Source of the DNA: Albidovulum inexpectatum | GTDB taxonomy: Bacteria > Pseudomonadota > Alphaproteobacteria > Rhodobacterales > Rhodobacteraceae | DNA length: 64,000 bases | Direction: 5' to 3' | NCBI RefSeq assembly: GCF_002927635.1 | Contig: NZ_PRDS01000006.1 | Coordinates: forward strand, 1-64,000 | Part shown: in pieces, positions 10,598 to 21,194 of the stretch | Layout: every line of letters starts with the position of its first letter | Numbering within the stretch: the first letter of the stretch is position 1 | Position numbers and translations under genes: made by a program | The notes under the pieces: generated by a model | Database searches by the model: none | What the model was told of the DNA's origin: nothing | What the model saw: only the letters and a program-made list of their open reading frames with translations

Positions 10598-12001
10598 ATG
10601 ATTCCGGTGCGTGGATATGAAGGGCGCAAGGTGGGTGTTCTGGGGCTTGGACGGTCGGGCTTGGCGACTGCCCGCGCCCTTGCCGCCGGCGGGGCCATTC
10701 CCCGCCTTTGGGACGACAGCCCCGAATCGCGCGCACGGGCCGAGTCGCAGGGTTTCGACATGACGGACCTGACGCGCGCCGATGTCTGGCACGACATGGC
10801 GGCCCTGATCGTGTCGCCCGGAATTCCACACCTCTATCCCGAACCTCATCGCCTGATCGCCCGTGCGATGGCGGCGGGCGTGCCGATCGACAACGATATC
10901 GGCCTGTTCTTCCGGTCATGGTCGACCGAGGCCTGGGACGACATGGACCCGACGCCGCGCGTCGTGGCCGTCACCGGTTCGAATGGCAAGTCCACCACGA
11001 CGGCGCTGATCCATCACATCCTGAAAGAGGCCGGCCGGCCGACGCAGATGGCCGGGAATATCGGGCGCGGCGTGCTGGATCTCGACCCCGCCCGCGAGGG
11101 CGAAGTAGTCGTTCTCGAGCTTTCCTCATATCAGACCGAACTTGCCCGCGCCCTGACGCCCGACATAGCCGTGTTCACGAACCTGTCGCCCGACCATCTT
11201 GACCGTCACGCGGGGCTGGGCGGCTATTTCGCGGCAAAGCGCCGCCTCTTTTCCGAAGGGGGCCCGGATCGCGCGATCATCGGCGTGGATGAGGTCGAGG
11301 GCCAGTTCCTGGCCAATCAATTGTCGCAGGGGCCGGGCGATGACCGCGTGATCCGCGTATCGGCCGTGCAGAAGCTCGACGGCGCCGGGTGGACCGTTTT
11401 TGCGCGGCGCGGATTTCTGTCGGAATGGCGAAAGGGCCGCCAGGTCGCCTCGATCGACCTGCGCGGGATCCGTGGCTTGCCGGGGGCGCACAACCATCAG
11501 AACGCCTGCGCGGCCTATGCTGCGGCGCGCTGTCTGGGCCTTGCGCCGCGCCTGATCGAACGGGCGCTGCACAGCTTTGCGGGGCTGCCGCACCGCAGCC
11601 AGCTGATCGGCGAACGCGACGGCGTACTGTTCATCAATGATTCGAAGGCCACCAATGTGGACAGCGCGGCACGGGCCTTGCAGGCGTTCCCAAGGATCCG
11701 CTGGATCGCCGGGGGGCTGGGCAAGGAAGGTGGCATCGGCGCCCTGCGCCCCCATCTTGGGTCGGTCGTGAAGGCCTATCTGATTGGCCATTCCGCGCGC
11801 GATTTCGCGCTCGAGATTGGCGAGACGCCGCACGAGATCTGCGAGACCATGGAGCGCGCCGTCGCCCGGGCCGCCGCCGATGCCCAGCCCGGAGAGGTCG
11901 TGCTGCTTGCGCCCGCAGCGGCGTCATTCGACCAGTATCCGAACTTCGAGAAGCGTGGCGAGGACTTCACGCGGCTGGTGCAGAAGCTTCTGGATGGCTG
12001 A
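10598..12001 (+). CDS. murD: UDP-N-acetylmuramoyl-L-alanine--D-glutamate ligase MurD
   Basis: MurD adds D-glutamate to UDP-MurNAc-L-Ala in cytoplasmic peptidoglycan synthesis. The 467 residues comprise the N-terminal UDP-binding domain (GLGRSG, ~17-21), the central ATPase with P-loop [10 protein letters not shown] (126-135), and the C-terminal ligase domain (INDSKATN and GGLGKEG motifs). This is the first gene of the local dcw block. The gene immediately upstream is the divergent slyD-like gene rather than mraY, which usually precedes murD in relatives. Confidence 0.96.
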   Translation: MIPVRGYEGRKVGVLGLGRSGLATARALAAGGAIPRLWDDSPESRARAESQGFDMTDLTRADVWHDMAALIVSPGIPHLYPEPHRLIARAMAAGVPIDNDIGLFFRSWSTEAWDDMDPTPRVVAVTGSNGKSTTTALIHHILKEAGRPTQMAGNIGRGVLDLDPAREGEVVVLELSSYQTELARALTPDIAVFTNLSPDHLDRHAGLGGYFAAKRRLFSEGGPDRAIIGVDEVEGQFLANQLSQGPGDDRVIRVSAVQKLDGAGWTVFARRGFLSEWRKGRQVASIDLRGIRGLPGAHNHQNACAAYAAARCLGLAPRLIERALHSFAGLPHRSQLIGERDGVLFINDSKATNVDSAARALQAFPRIRWIAGGLGKEGGIGALRPHLGSVVKAYLIGHSARDFALEIGETPHEICETMERAVARAAADAQPGEVVLLAPAAASFDQYPNFEKRGEDFTRLVQKLLDG

Positions 12002-12117
12002 ACGCCGCCGGCAGACGCGGCGCATCGGGCAATTCTCTGGCATTGTTGTCCCATCTTCGCTAGACTCGTACCCAGACCCGGAAAACGGGCAGGCTGAGGC
12101 AGTGAAGGCAGTATCCC

Positions 12118-13284
12118 ATGACTGAAATGGTCTATGGCTCGGTTCCCGTCCGGGCCGCAGAGCCGGTTCTACCGAAATGGTGGCGTACGCTCGACAAATG
12201 GACGCTGGCCGCCGTGCTTGCGCTTTTCGCTATCGGAATGCTGCTGGGGCTCGCAGCCTCGGTCCCTCTGGCCGAGCGCAATGGTCTGGAGCCCTTTTAC
12301 TATGTCAAGCGCCAGGGCCTGTTTGGCGGGGTGGCGTTGTGCGTGATGCTGTGGCTGTCGATGCAGTCGCCTGCGACGATCCGGCGGATCGGCGTGATCG
12401 GCTTTCTGGGCGCCTTCGTCGCGCTGACCCTTCTGCCTGTCTTTGGCACCGACTTTGGCAAGGGGGCGGTGCGCTGGTATTCTCTGGGATTTGGCAGCTT
12501 CCAGCCGTCAGAATTCCTCAAGCCCGGTTTCGTCATCATGACGGCCTGGCTGATGGCTGCGGCGATGGAGATCAATGGCCCGCCCGGACGGCTATATTCG
12601 TTTGTCATGACGGGTATCATCGCGCTTCTTCTGGCGCTGCAACCCGATTTCGGACAGGCCTGCCTGATCCTGTTTGCCTGGGGCGTGATGTATTTCGTCG
12701 GCGGTGCGCCGATCGCGCTTCTGACGATGATCGGCGGCATGGTGGTGGCCGCAGGCATCTTCGCCTATGAAAGCTCGGAACATTTCGCCCGTCGCATCGA
12801 CGGGTTCCTGAGTGCCGAAATCGACCCTCGTACACAGATCGGGTTTGCAACCAACGCCATCCGTGAGGGCGGATTTTTCGGTGTCGGGGTGGGTGAGGGC
12901 ACGGTGAAATGGTCGCTCCCCGATGCTCATACCGACTTCATCATCGCGGTTGCGGCCGAGGAATACGGCCTGATCCTGGTTCTTCTTGTCATTGCGCTGT
13001 TCGCCCTGATCGCGGTGCGCTCGCTGTGGCGTCTTGTGAAAGAGCGTGACCCCTTCATCCGGCTGGCCGGCACCGGCCTTGCCTGCATCTTTTGCGTTCA
13101 GGCGCTGATCAATATGGGCGTCGCGGTGCGACTTCTTCCGGCCAAGGGGATGACGCTACCCTTTGTCAGCTATGGCGGCTCTTCGGTGATCGCCTCGGGC
13201 ATCACGCTTGGCATGCTGCTGGCGCTGACGCGGACCCGGCCCCAAGGGCTGATCGGGGACCACCTGATCAAGCGGGGGCGCTGA
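12118..13284 (+). CDS. ftsW: Peptidoglycan glycosyltransferase FtsW (SEDS family)
   Basis: FtsW polymerises lipid II at the division septum together with FtsI. The 388-residue polytopic membrane protein has about ten hydrophobic segments and SEDS hallmarks such as QPSEFLKP (~120) and [18 protein letters not shown] near the C-terminus. Its TGA overlaps the ATG of murG by one base, which implies translational coupling. It follows murD after 116 bases. Confidence 0.95.
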   Translation: MTEMVYGSVPVRAAEPVLPKWWRTLDKWTLAAVLALFAIGMLLGLAASVPLAERNGLEPFYYVKRQGLFGGVALCVMLWLSMQSPATIRRIGVIGFLGAFVALTLLPVFGTDFGKGAVRWYSLGFGSFQPSEFLKPGFVIMTAWLMAAAMEINGPPGRLYSFVMTGIIALLLALQPDFGQACLILFAWGVMYFVGGAPIALLTMIGGMVVAAGIFAYESSEHFARRIDGFLSAEIDPRTQIGFATNAIREGGFFGVGVGEGTVKWSLPDAHTDFIIAVAAEEYGLILVLLVIALFALIAVRSLWRLVKERDPFIRLAGTGLACIFCVQALINMGVAVRLLPAKGMTLPFVSYGGSSVIASGITLGMLLALTRTRPQGLIGDHLIKRGR

Positions 13285-14381
13285 TGAAGGCGCCGCTGCT
13301 TCTGATCGCGGCCGGGGGAACGGGCGGGCACATGTTCCCCGCCCAGGCTCTGGCCGAGGAGATGATCCGGCGCGGATGGCGCGTGCGGCTGTCCACCGAT
13401 GCACGGGGCGCGCGTTTTGTCGGCAATTTCCCCGCCGAGGTCGAATTGCAGCGGGTCTCTGCCGCAACCTTCGCGCGCGGAGGAGTGGCGCAGCGCCTTC
13501 TTGTGCCTTTGCGCATCGCCGGTGGGGTGATCGGTGCGGCATGGGGCATGTTGCGCGACCGGCCCGATGCCGTGATCGGCTTTGGCGGGTACCCAACGAT
13601 ACCCGCGCTCGCGGCGGCGACGATCCTGCGCGTGCCGCGAATGATCCATGAACAGAACGGCATCCTGGGGCGCGTCAACCGCATGTTTGCCCGCCATGTG
13701 CGCTGGATTGCCTGCGGAACCTGGCCCACGGACATTCCCGAAGGCGTCGAGGCGCACCATACCGGCAATCCGGTGCGCAAGGCCGTGCGCGACCGGGCGG
13801 CGGCGCCCTATATCCCGCCCGGGGACTATCCGATGAGCATTCTGGTCATGGGCGGCAGCCAGGGCGCGCGCATCCTGTCGGACCAGGTTCCGGCGGCCTT
13901 GGCCCTGTTGCCCGACCATCACCGCCGCAACATTCGCGTCGCCCATCAGGCCCGCCCCGAGGATGTCGAGCGCGTCGATGCCGCCTATGCCGAGGCGGGC
14001 ATCCGCGCCGAGGTCCGCCCCTTCTTCGACGATGTGGCGGCGCGTCTGGCCGATGCGCAGCTTGTGATCTCGCGTTCGGGGGCAAGTTCGGTTGCCGACA
14101 TCTCGGTGATCGGGCGGCCTTCGATCCTGGTCCCCTTTGCGGCGGCCGCGGGCGATCACCAGACCGCCAATGCCCATGGCCTGGTCGAGGCCGAGGCCGC
14201 CATCCTGATCCCCGAATCGCTGCTTGACGCGGAAACCCTGTCGCGGCATGTCGGCACGATCCTTGACAATCCCCAAGCCGCGACGCGCATGGCGCATGCC
14301 GCGCTGAGCTATGGGATACCCGATGCAACCGAACGCCTGGCCGCGATGGTCGAGGCGCTGACGACGAAAGACACCGCATGA
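13284..14381 (+). CDS. murG: UDP-N-acetylglucosamine--undecaprenyl-PP-MurNAc-pentapeptide transferase MurG
   Basis: MurG makes lipid II from lipid I at the inner face of the membrane. The 365-residue GT-B glycosyltransferase has the donor/acceptor loop [12 protein letters not shown] (~8-19), the lipid-linked acceptor motif [12 protein letters not shown] (~124-135) and the C-terminal UDP-GlcNAc site around [11 protein letters not shown]. The start is ATG 13284, which overlaps the ftsW stop; a longer upstream frame would run inside ftsW. The stop overlaps murC by four bases (ATGA). Confidence 0.96.
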   Translation: MKAPLLLIAAGGTGGHMFPAQALAEEMIRRGWRVRLSTDARGARFVGNFPAEVELQRVSAATFARGGVAQRLLVPLRIAGGVIGAAWGMLRDRPDAVIGFGGYPTIPALAAATILRVPRMIHEQNGILGRVNRMFARHVRWIACGTWPTDIPEGVEAHHTGNPVRKAVRDRAAAPYIPPGDYPMSILVMGGSQGARILSDQVPAALALLPDHHRRNIRVAHQARPEDVERVDAAYAEAGIRAEVRPFFDDVAARLADAQLVISRSGASSVADISVIGRPSILVPFAAAAGDHQTANAHGLVEAEAAILIPESLLDAETLSRHVGTILDNPQAATRMAHAALSYGIPDATERLAAMVEALTTKDTA

Positions 14382-15802
14382 ACGCCGCCGCAACCAAGCT
14401 GCCCGGAGAGCTGGGCCCAATCCACTTTGTCGGGATCGGGGGTATCGGCATGTCCGGTATCGCCGAGGTGCTGTTGACGCTGGGCTACCGTGTGCAGGGG
14501 TCGGACGCCAAGGCGTCAAGGATCACGGACCGGCTGCAATCCCTGGGCGCGACCATATTCGAAGGCCAGCGCGCCGAGAACATCACCGATGACGTGTCGG
14601 TGGTGGTGATCTCGTCGGCCATCAAGAAGGACAATCCCGAACTGATCGAGGCGCGTCGGCGGGGCTTGCCCGTGGTGCGGCGCGCCGAGATGCTGGCCGA
14701 GCTGATGCGGATGCGTTCGAACGTTGCGATCGCGGGCACGCATGGCAAGACCACGACGACGACCCTGGTCGCCACGATGCTGGACAAGGGCGGCTTTGAC
14801 CCGACTGTCATCAATGGCGGCATCATCCATGCCTATGGATCGAATGCACGGGCCGGGGCGGGGGAATGGATGGTGGTCGAGGCTGACGAATCCGATGGCT
14901 CGTTCAACCGTCTGCCGGCCACGATCGCGATCGTGACCAATATCGATCCCGAGCATCTGGAACACTGGGGCAGCTTCCATGCGCTACGCAAGGGGTTCCA
15001 CGACTTCGTGTCGAACATCCCGTTCTATGGCGTGGCGGTCTGCTGCACCGACCACCCCGAGGTTCAGTCGCTGGTCGGGCAGATCACGGACCGGCGCGTC
15101 ATCACCTATGGTTTCAATGCCCAGGCGGATGTACGCGCGGTCAACCTGCGCTATGAAAACGGTGTGGCGCATTTCGACGTCGCGCTTCAGGGTGAGGGCA
15201 AGGGGGCGTTGATCGAAGGCTGCACCCTTCCGATGCCCGGCGATCACAACGTCTCGAATGCGCTTGCCGCGGTCGCGGTTGCGCGTCATCTGGGCATGAA
15301 GCAGGACGAGATTCGCGAGGCTCTTGCGAGCTTTTCGGGGGTCAATCGCCGGTTTACCCGCGTCGGCGAGGTTCTGGGCGGGGTCACGATCATCGACGAT
15401 TACGGTCATCACCCGGTCGAGATCGCGGCCGTTCTGAAAGCGGCGCGTCAGGCAACCGGCGGCCGTGTGATCGCGGTGCACCAGCCCCACCGCTATACGC
15501 GCCTCTCCAGTCTGTTCGAGGATTTCTGCACCTGTTTCAACGAGGCCGATGTGGTCGGCATCGCCGATGTCTATTCGGCGGGCGAAGACCCGATTCCCGG
15601 CGCCAGCCGCGACGATCTGGTGGCCGGCCTGCGCGCCCACGGGCATCGAAACGTCCATCCGATTGCCAGCGAGGATGACCTGGCCCGCCTGGTGCGCGAG
15701 CATGCCAGGCCGGGCGACATGGTCGTCTGTCTGGGCGCCGGCACGATCTCGGTCTGGGCGAATGCGCTGCCGCAGCGGCTGGCCGACCAGCAGGTGGCAT
15801 AG
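14378..15802 (+). CDS. murC: UDP-N-acetylmuramate--L-alanine ligase MurC
   Basis: MurC attaches L-alanine to UDP-MurNAc, the first amino-acid step of the stem peptide. The 474 residues show the N-terminal Rossmann motif [12 protein letters not shown] (~16-27), the P-loop GTHGKTTTT (120-128), EADESDGSF, and the C-terminal domain with DDYGHHP. Length is normal. Translation is coupled to murG. The expected next dcw gene, murB, is displaced by a cytochrome c gene and ctaD. Confidence 0.97.
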   Translation: MNAAATKLPGELGPIHFVGIGGIGMSGIAEVLLTLGYRVQGSDAKASRITDRLQSLGATIFEGQRAENITDDVSVVVISSAIKKDNPELIEARRRGLPVVRRAEMLAELMRMRSNVAIAGTHGKTTTTTLVATMLDKGGFDPTVINGGIIHAYGSNARAGAGEWMVVEADESDGSFNRLPATIAIVTNIDPEHLEHWGSFHALRKGFHDFVSNIPFYGVAVCCTDHPEVQSLVGQITDRRVITYGFNAQADVRAVNLRYENGVAHFDVALQGEGKGALIEGCTLPMPGDHNVSNALAAVAVARHLGMKQDEIREALASFSGVNRRFTRVGEVLGGVTIIDDYGHHPVEIAAVLKAARQATGGRVIAVHQPHRYTRLSSLFEDFCTCFNEADVVGIADVYSAGEDPIPGASRDDLVAGLRAHGHRNVHPIASEDDLARLVREHARPGDMVVCLGAGTISVWANALPQRLADQQVA

Positions 15803-16012
15803 GCAGGCGTCTTCCACCACGGTGTCCGATGCGCCCATCTTGCAGCGAACATTCGGCAGGGCGGCGCATGCCTCGGTCGCGCCCCGTTCATGCGTCTGCG
15901 TTGATCCGCGCGATTTCTGCGCCCATTTGACCTATCGCAAGGCGGACGCATCATGCATAGCTTAGCCAAGCTTGGCAGTGGGCCAGGCCGAACGCAGAGG
16001 GAGAGAGCATTC

Positions 16013-16435
16013 ATGAATGCCGCAAGACTTCTTTCGATGGCAGTCGTCACAGGGCTGACGCTGGTATCGCCCGCCCTTGCTGCCGGCGATGCCGCAAAGG
16101 GTGAAAAGGACTTCAAGAAGTGCAAAGCCTGCCATGCGATCGTGGCCGATGATGGAACGGCGATCGTCAAGGGCGGCAAGACGGGTCCGAACCTGTACGG
16201 GGTCATCGGGCGTCAGGTCGCCTCGACCGACTTCAATTACGGCGATTCGATCAAGGCCGTGGGGGAAACGGGCCTGGTCTGGGACGAGGCCGAGCTGGCT
16301 GCCTATATCACCGACCCCAAGGCATGGCTGGTGGAAAAGACCGGCGATGCCGGCGTCAAGTCGAAGATGTCGTTCAAGCTGAACAAGGGGCAGGAGGACA
16401 TTGCGGCCTATCTCGCCTCGGTGAGCGCGCAGTAA
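16013..16435 (+). CDS. cycA: Periplasmic cytochrome c550 (class I)
   Basis: This small soluble electron carrier would pass electrons from the bc1 complex to the aa3 oxidase. The 140 residues begin with a Sec signal peptide ending near AALA/GDAAKG. The haem motif is CKACH (C37, C40, H41) and the axial methionine is probably M119 (SKMSFKL). Motifs such as GGKTGPNLYGV and WLVEKTGD match P. denitrificans cytochrome c550. The start ATG 16013 follows GAGGGAGAGAG; an in-frame ATG at 15953 would give an unusual leader. It lies just upstream of ctaD, as cycA does in P. denitrificans. Confidence 0.92.
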   Translation: MNAARLLSMAVVTGLTLVSPALAAGDAAKGEKDFKKCKACHAIVADDGTAIVKGGKTGPNLYGVIGRQVASTDFNYGDSIKAVGETGLVWDEAELAAYITDPKAWLVEKTGDAGVKSKMSFKLNKGQEDIAAYLASVSAQ

Positions 16436-16510
16436 TCCATGGAGGCCCGGGCCATGTCGTCCGGGCCGCCTTGCTGCGTCAATTTTTCCCCTTTCCATCG
16501 GCATGACGGA

Positions 16511-16539
16511 TTGCCCTAACTGAATGCGGTCAGTATTAC
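16511..16539 (+). promoter_or_regulatory. Candidate ctaD promoter with an embedded dyad
   Basis: In the 165-base gap between cycA and ctaD, TTGCCC (16511-16516) and TATTAC (16534-16539) are separated by 17 bases, resembling sigma-70 -35 and -10 boxes. The spacer holds the perfect dyad ACTGA-N6-TCAGT (16519-16534). Its geometry, five-base arms with a six-base gap, is that of Crp/Fnr-family sites, although the bases differ from the TTGA-N6-TCAA Fnr consensus. Promoter function is inferred. Confidence 0.45.
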
Positions 16540-16601
16540 GGGGGCAATCGCGGTGCGGGCCGATCCGGTCGGCACCTCCGTGCTTGGAATGGGAGAAAAA
16601 C

Positions 16602-18272
16602 ATGGCCGACGCAGCCATTCATGGTCATGGTGAACATGCCAGACCCGGGTTCTTTACCCGCTGGTTCATGTCCACCAACCACAAGGACATCGGTATTCTC
16701 TATCTGGTCACGTCCGCCATCGCGGGCCTGATCTCGGTTCTGTTCACCGTGTACATGCGGCTCGAGCTGATGGAGCCGGGTGTGCAGTACATGTGCCTGG
16801 AAGGCGCGCGCTTCATCGCATCCGACGCGCCGTGCACGCCGAACGGGCATCTGTGGAACGTGATGATCACCTATCACGGCGTCCTGATGATGTTCTTCGT
16901 CGTGATCCCGGCGCTCTTCGGCGGCTTCGGCAACTACTTTATGCCGCTGCATATCGGCGCCCCGGACATGGCGTTCCCGCGGATGAACAACCTGTCCTAC
17001 TGGCTGTATGTTGCGGGTCTGGCGCTGGGCGTGGCGTCCATGCTGGCGCCGGGCGGCAATGACCAGCTCGGTTCGGGTGTGGGCTGGGTCCTCTATCCGC
17101 CCCTGTCCACGAACGAGGCGGGGTGGTCGATGGACCTTGCCATCTTTGCCGTTCACGTCTCGGGCGCCTCGTCGATCCTGGGCGCGATCAACATGATCAC
17201 GACCTTCCTGAACATGCGCGCGCCGGGCATGACCCTGCACAAGGTGCCCCTGTTCGCCTGGTCGATCTTCGTGACCTCGTGGCTGATCCTGCTTTCGCTG
17301 CCCGTTCTGGCCGGCGCGATCACGATGCTGCTGACCGACCGGAATTTCGGCACCACCTTCTTCCAGCCCTCGGGCGGTGGTGACCCGATCCTGTACCAGC
17401 ACATCCTGTGGTTCTTCGGGCATCCCGAGGTCTATATCATCATCCTGCCGGGCTTTGGCATCATCAGCCACGTTATCGCGACCTTCTCGCGCAAGCCGAT
17501 CTTCGGCTACCTGCCGATGGTCTATGCGATGGTGGCGATCGGTGTTCTGGGCTTCGTCGTCTGGGCGCACCATATGTACACCGTCGGCATGAGCCTGACG
17601 CAGCAGAGCTATTTCATGCTGGCGACCATGGTGATTGCCGTGCCCACGGGCATCAAGGTGTTCAGCTGGATCGCCACGATGTGGGGCGGGTCGATCGAGT
17701 TCAAGACGCCCATGCTGTGGGCCTTCGGCTTCCTGTTCCTGTTCACCATCGGCGGCGTGACCGGCGTGGTGCTCAGCCAGGCGCCGGTGGACCGTGTCTA
17801 CCATGACACCTACTATGTCGTGGCGCACTTCCATTATGTGATGTCGCTGGGCGCGGTCTTCGCGATCTTTGCCGGTATCTATTACTGGATGGGCAAGATG
17901 TCGGGCCGTCAGTATCCGGAATGGGCCGGCAAGCTGCACTTCTGGATGATGTTCATCGGCGCCAACCTGACCTTCTTCCCGCAGCACTTCCTGGGTCGTC
18001 AGGGCATGCCGCGTCGCTACATCGACTATCCCGAAGCCTTTGCCTTCTGGAACTACATCTCGTCGTGGGGCGCGTTCCTGTCCTTCGCTTCCTTCGTGTT
18101 CTTCTTTGGCGTGGTTGCCTACACCCTGATGTATGGCCGTCGCGTGACCGAGAAGAACTACTGGAACGAATGGGCCGATACGCTGGAATGGACGCTGCCC
18201 TCGCCGCCGCCCGAGCATACGTTCGAAACGCTGCCCAAGCCTTCGGACTGGGATCGCAGCCACGCGCACTGA
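16602..18272 (+). CDS. ctaD: Cytochrome c oxidase (aa3) subunit I
   Basis: This catalytic subunit of the terminal oxidase reduces O2 and pumps protons. The 556 residues form about 12 transmembrane helices and include the CuB/Tyr motif WFFGHPEVY, the histidine pair in VWAHHMYT, the K-channel lysine motif PTGIKVFSW, the haem ligands in VAHFHYVMS, and PRRYIDYP. The C-terminus ([20 protein letters not shown]) is nearly identical to P. denitrificans CtaD as recalled. The start ATG 16602 follows GGGAGAAAAAC. Subunits II and III are not nearby, as is usual for the separately located Paracoccus ctaD genes. Confidence 0.97.
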   Translation: MADAAIHGHGEHARPGFFTRWFMSTNHKDIGILYLVTSAIAGLISVLFTVYMRLELMEPGVQYMCLEGARFIASDAPCTPNGHLWNVMITYHGVLMMFFVVIPALFGGFGNYFMPLHIGAPDMAFPRMNNLSYWLYVAGLALGVASMLAPGGNDQLGSGVGWVLYPPLSTNEAGWSMDLAIFAVHVSGASSILGAINMITTFLNMRAPGMTLHKVPLFAWSIFVTSWLILLSLPVLAGAITMLLTDRNFGTTFFQPSGGGDPILYQHILWFFGHPEVYIIILPGFGIISHVIATFSRKPIFGYLPMVYAMVAIGVLGFVVWAHHMYTVGMSLTQQSYFMLATMVIAVPTGIKVFSWIATMWGGSIEFKTPMLWAFGFLFLFTIGGVTGVVLSQAPVDRVYHDTYYVVAHFHYVMSLGAVFAIFAGIYYWMGKMSGRQYPEWAGKLHFWMMFIGANLTFFPQHFLGRQGMPRRYIDYPEAFAFWNYISSWGAFLSFASFVFFFGVVAYTLMYGRRVTEKNYWNEWADTLEWTLPSPPPEHTFETLPKPSDWDRSHAH

Positions 18273-18294
18273 TCCTGATGGCAGGATGAACCCG

Positions 18295-18328
18295 CAGCCC
18301 CGGCTTTCTGGCCGGGGCTGTTTTCGTT
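18295..18328 (+). terminator. Intrinsic terminator after ctaD
   Basis: A perfect 10-base-pair stem (18295-18304 with 18311-18320, six-base loop) is followed by TTTTCGTT, 22 bases after the ctaD stop. This should separate respiratory transcription from murB. Confidence 0.88.
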
Positions 18329-18370
18329 CAGGCCCTTGCGACGATGCCTGCGTCGGTCTAACCAGCGGCC

Positions 18371-19357
18371 ATGAATGACAGGATTCCATCCGTTCGCGGT
18401 GTCTTGACGCCCAGCCGGCCGCTGGCCGATCTGACCTGGCTGCGCGTAGGCGGGCCGGCGGACTGGCTGTTTCAGCCCGCCGATCTGCAGGACTTGCGCG
18501 ACTTTCTTGCCAATCTGCCCCCGGACATTCCGGTCTTTCCCATCGGGGTCGGATCGAACCTGATCGTCCGTGACGGCGGCATTCGCGGCGTCGTCATCCG
18601 GCTAGGCCGCGGCTTCAATGCAATTTCGATCGAGGGCAACCGCGTGCGGGCGGGCGCCGCGGCGCTGGATGCCCATGTCGCCCGCAAGGCTGCCGAGGCT
18701 GGCCTGGATCTGTCCTTCCTGCGCACGATTCCGGGCGCGATCGGCGGCGCGGTTCGGATGAATGCCGGCTGCTATGGCACCTATGTCGCCGACCGGCTGA
18801 TCGAGGCGACCGTCGTGCACAGGGATGGTTCGCAATCCGTGATCGACGCGCGGGACTTGGGCCTTGCCTATCGATCGTCCGATCTTCCGCCGGACTCGAT
18901 CATCATCGAGGCACTTTTCGAGGCCCCGGGCGACGATCCGGATGCAATTCGCAATCGCATGGAAGAGCAGCTTGCCCGCCGCGATGCGACCCAGCCGGTG
19001 CGCGACCGCTCGGCGGGTTCCACGTTCCGCAATCCTGCCGGATATTCCTCGACCGGGCGTGCGGACGATACGCACGATCTGAAGGCGTGGAAGCTGATCG
19101 ACGAAGCCGGTTTGCGCGGTGCGCGTCTTGGCGGTGCGCAGATGAGCGAAAAGCATCCGAACTTTCTGATCAATACCGGCACCGCGACTGCCGCCGATCT
19201 GGAAGCTCTGGGAGAGGCCGTGCGAAAAAGGGTTTTCCAAAACAGCGGTCTGACGCTAGAGTGGGAAATCATGCGGGTGGGCGATTTCGGCCCCCTGTAT
19301 GACAGAACAAAAGATCTGGAACCGGTTCTGAAGCCGGACACGGACAACCAAGGATAA
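18371..19357 (+). CDS. murB: UDP-N-acetylenolpyruvoylglucosamine reductase MurB
   Basis: MurB reduces UDP-GlcNAc-enolpyruvate to UDP-MurNAc using FAD and NADPH. The 328 residues show the FAD_binding_4 fold ([17 protein letters not shown], ~57-73), [16 protein letters not shown] (~121-136), and the C-terminal MurB domain with the catalytic serine in SAGSTFRNP (~215-223) and [10 protein letters not shown]. It resumes the dcw order after the ctaD terminator and runs toward ddl with a 32-base gap. Confidence 0.96.
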   Translation: MNDRIPSVRGVLTPSRPLADLTWLRVGGPADWLFQPADLQDLRDFLANLPPDIPVFPIGVGSNLIVRDGGIRGVVIRLGRGFNAISIEGNRVRAGAAALDAHVARKAAEAGLDLSFLRTIPGAIGGAVRMNAGCYGTYVADRLIEATVVHRDGSQSVIDARDLGLAYRSSDLPPDSIIIEALFEAPGDDPDAIRNRMEEQLARRDATQPVRDRSAGSTFRNPAGYSSTGRADDTHDLKAWKLIDEAGLRGARLGGAQMSEKHPNFLINTGTATAADLEALGEAVRKRVFQNSGLTLEWEIMRVGDFGPLYDRTKDLEPVLKPDTDNQG

Positions 19358-19389
19358 GGTCCCGCCAAAGGGGCCGGGCAGAGGCAGAA

Positions 19390-20310
19390 TTGGCAGGCGA
19401 GTCGAGCAGACAAGCCTCCAGAGTCGCGGTGCTGTTGGGTGGCCTTTCCGCCGAGCGGGAAGTGTCACTGTCCAGCGGGCGTGAATGCGCGCGCGCTCTG
19501 CGGGAGGCAGGGTACGAGGTGGTCGAGGTCGATGCCGGCCGCGACCTTGCCCATCGGCTTGCCGAGATCCGGCCCGATGTCTGTTTCAACGCATTGCATG
19601 GCCGCTGGGGCGAAGATGGCTGCGTTCAGGGCATGCTGGAATGGCTGGGCATCCCCTATACGCATTCGGGCGTTCTTGCCTCGGCCCTGGCCATCGACAA
19701 GGCGCGCGCCAAGCAGGCCTTTGCCGCAGCCGGAATTCCGGTGCCGCATAGCCTGCTTGCCCATCGCGATGAAATCGAGGCGCGCCACATCATGCCGCCG
19801 CCCTACGTGGTCAAGCCCAACGACGAAGGGTCCTCGGTCGGGATCCATATCGTGCATGAGGGCAGCGCGCCTCCGGTGCTTGGCCCGGACATGCCGCAGA
19901 CCCTGATGGTCGAACAATATGTTCCCGGGCGCGAGCTGACCGTGTCCGTGCTGGGCGACCGCGCGACCTGCGTGACCGAGATCCACACGGAAGGCTGGTA
20001 CGATTACCATGCGAAATACGCGCCGGGCGGTTCGCGCCATACATGCCCCGCCCGGATCCCTGATGAGATCGCCGAGGCAGCCCGGGACTATGCCCTGCGG
20101 GCGCACATGGCGCTGGGATGTCGCGGCCTGTCACGCTCCGATTTTCGCTGGGACGACAGCCGTGGCGTGGACGGGCTGTACATACTGGAGATCAACACCC
20201 AGCCCGGAATGACGCCGACCTCGCTGAGCCCTGAACAGGCGGCGGTCGAGGGGATGAGCTTTGCCGACCTCTGCGCCTGGCTTGTGGAGGATGCGTCATG
20301 CGGGCGCTGA
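19390..20310 (+). CDS. ddl: D-alanine--D-alanine ligase
   Basis: This ATP-grasp enzyme makes the D-Ala-D-Ala dipeptide of the stem peptide. The 306 residues contain the N-terminal motif [25 protein letters not shown] (~70-77), the ATP-binding [12 protein letters not shown] (~140-151) and the metal/substrate motif [13 protein letters not shown] (~268-280). The start is a TTG at 19390 preceded by CAGAGGCAGAA. No suitable ATG lies near the conserved N-terminus. Its end overlaps ftsQ by 13 bases. Confidence 0.93.
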   Translation: MAGESSRQASRVAVLLGGLSAEREVSLSSGRECARALREAGYEVVEVDAGRDLAHRLAEIRPDVCFNALHGRWGEDGCVQGMLEWLGIPYTHSGVLASALAIDKARAKQAFAAAGIPVPHSLLAHRDEIEARHIMPPPYVVKPNDEGSSVGIHIVHEGSAPPVLGPDMPQTLMVEQYVPGRELTVSVLGDRATCVTEIHTEGWYDYHAKYAPGGSRHTCPARIPDEIAEAARDYALRAHMALGCRGLSRSDFRWDDSRGVDGLYILEINTQPGMTPTSLSPEQAAVEGMSFADLCAWLVEDASCGR

Positions 20311-21194
20311 AGTCCCTGGTGTCGATGCTGTCGGCGCCGCGAGTACCGCGCGACCCCGCGCCGTCGCGTTTGGCCTACCGCATGGAGCGCCTGTGGCTGA
20401 CCCCGGCTTTTCGTCATGCCGTCCGGGTCGGGATGCCGGTCATGGCCGTTCTCATGGCCGGTATTGTCTGGCTGTCCGACGCCGATCGCCGCGAGGCGAT
20501 GAGCGCACGCCTGTCCGAACTGCGTGAGAGCTTCGAGAATAGGCCGGAATTCATGGTCGGCCTGATCGCGGTCGAGGGCGCTTCGCCCGCCGTCGATTCT
20601 GCGATCCGGCAAATGGTTCCGTTCCAGCTTCCGGTGTCCTCGTTCCGGCTGGACCTTGATGCCCTGCGTGCCCGGATCGAACGGATCGATGCCGTGGCCC
20701 GCGCCGAGCTGGCCATCCGCAAGGGCGGCGTCCTGCAGGTTCAGATCACCGAGCGCCAGCCCGTGATCCTGTGGCGCACGGCAGGTGGGCTCGAGATGCT
20801 GGACGAAACCGGCCACAGGGTTGCGACCTTGCTTGATCGCACGGCAAGGCCCGACCTTCCGGTCATCACAGGCGAAGGGGCCGATGCCCATGTGCCCGAA
20901 GCGCTGGCGATCCTGCGTGCGGCCCGCCCCATCGCCGCGCGGATCCGTGGCCTTGTCCGCGTGGGCGAGCGTCGCTGGGATATCGTCCTGGATGGCGATC
21001 GCCGCATCCTGCTGCCACAGGACGGCGCTATCGAGGCCGTGCGCCGCGTCGTGGCGATCGACCGTGCCGAAGATCTGCTGGGGCGCGCGATTTCGGTTGT
21101 CGACCTGCGCAATCCCGGGCGCCCCACGCTGCGCCTGGCCCCCGAAAGGGTGGCCCAATTCACCAGTTCTGATGTCGAGGTGACAGGACAATGA
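20298..21194 (+). CDS. ftsQ: Cell division protein FtsQ
   Basis: This bitopic divisome protein links early and late division proteins. The 298 residues have a cytoplasmic N-terminal tail, one membrane helix (~43-64), a POTRA domain beginning [13 protein letters not shown], and an FtsQ/DivIB beta domain ([11 protein letters not shown] onward). It overlaps ddl by 13 bases and ftsA by four, so translation is coupled through ddl-ftsQ-ftsA. Confidence 0.93.
   Translation: MRALKSLVSMLSAPRVPRDPAPSRLAYRMERLWLTPAFRHAVRVGMPVMAVLMAGIVWLSDADRREAMSARLSELRESFENRPEFMVGLIAVEGASPAVDSAIRQMVPFQLPVSSFRLDLDALRARIERIDAVARAELAIRKGGVLQVQITERQPVILWRTAGGLEMLDETGHRVATLLDRTARPDLPVITGEGADAHVPEALAILRAARPIAARIRGLVRVGERRWDIVLDGDRRILLPQDGAIEAVRRVVAIDRAEDLLGRAISVVDLRNPGRPTLRLAPERVAQFTSSDVEVTGQ

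Noticed and set aside
15953-16012. Upstream in-frame ATG for the cytochrome c550 gene
   Set aside because: Using it would put an atypical 20-residue segment before a clear signal peptide; the ribosome site fits ATG 16013.
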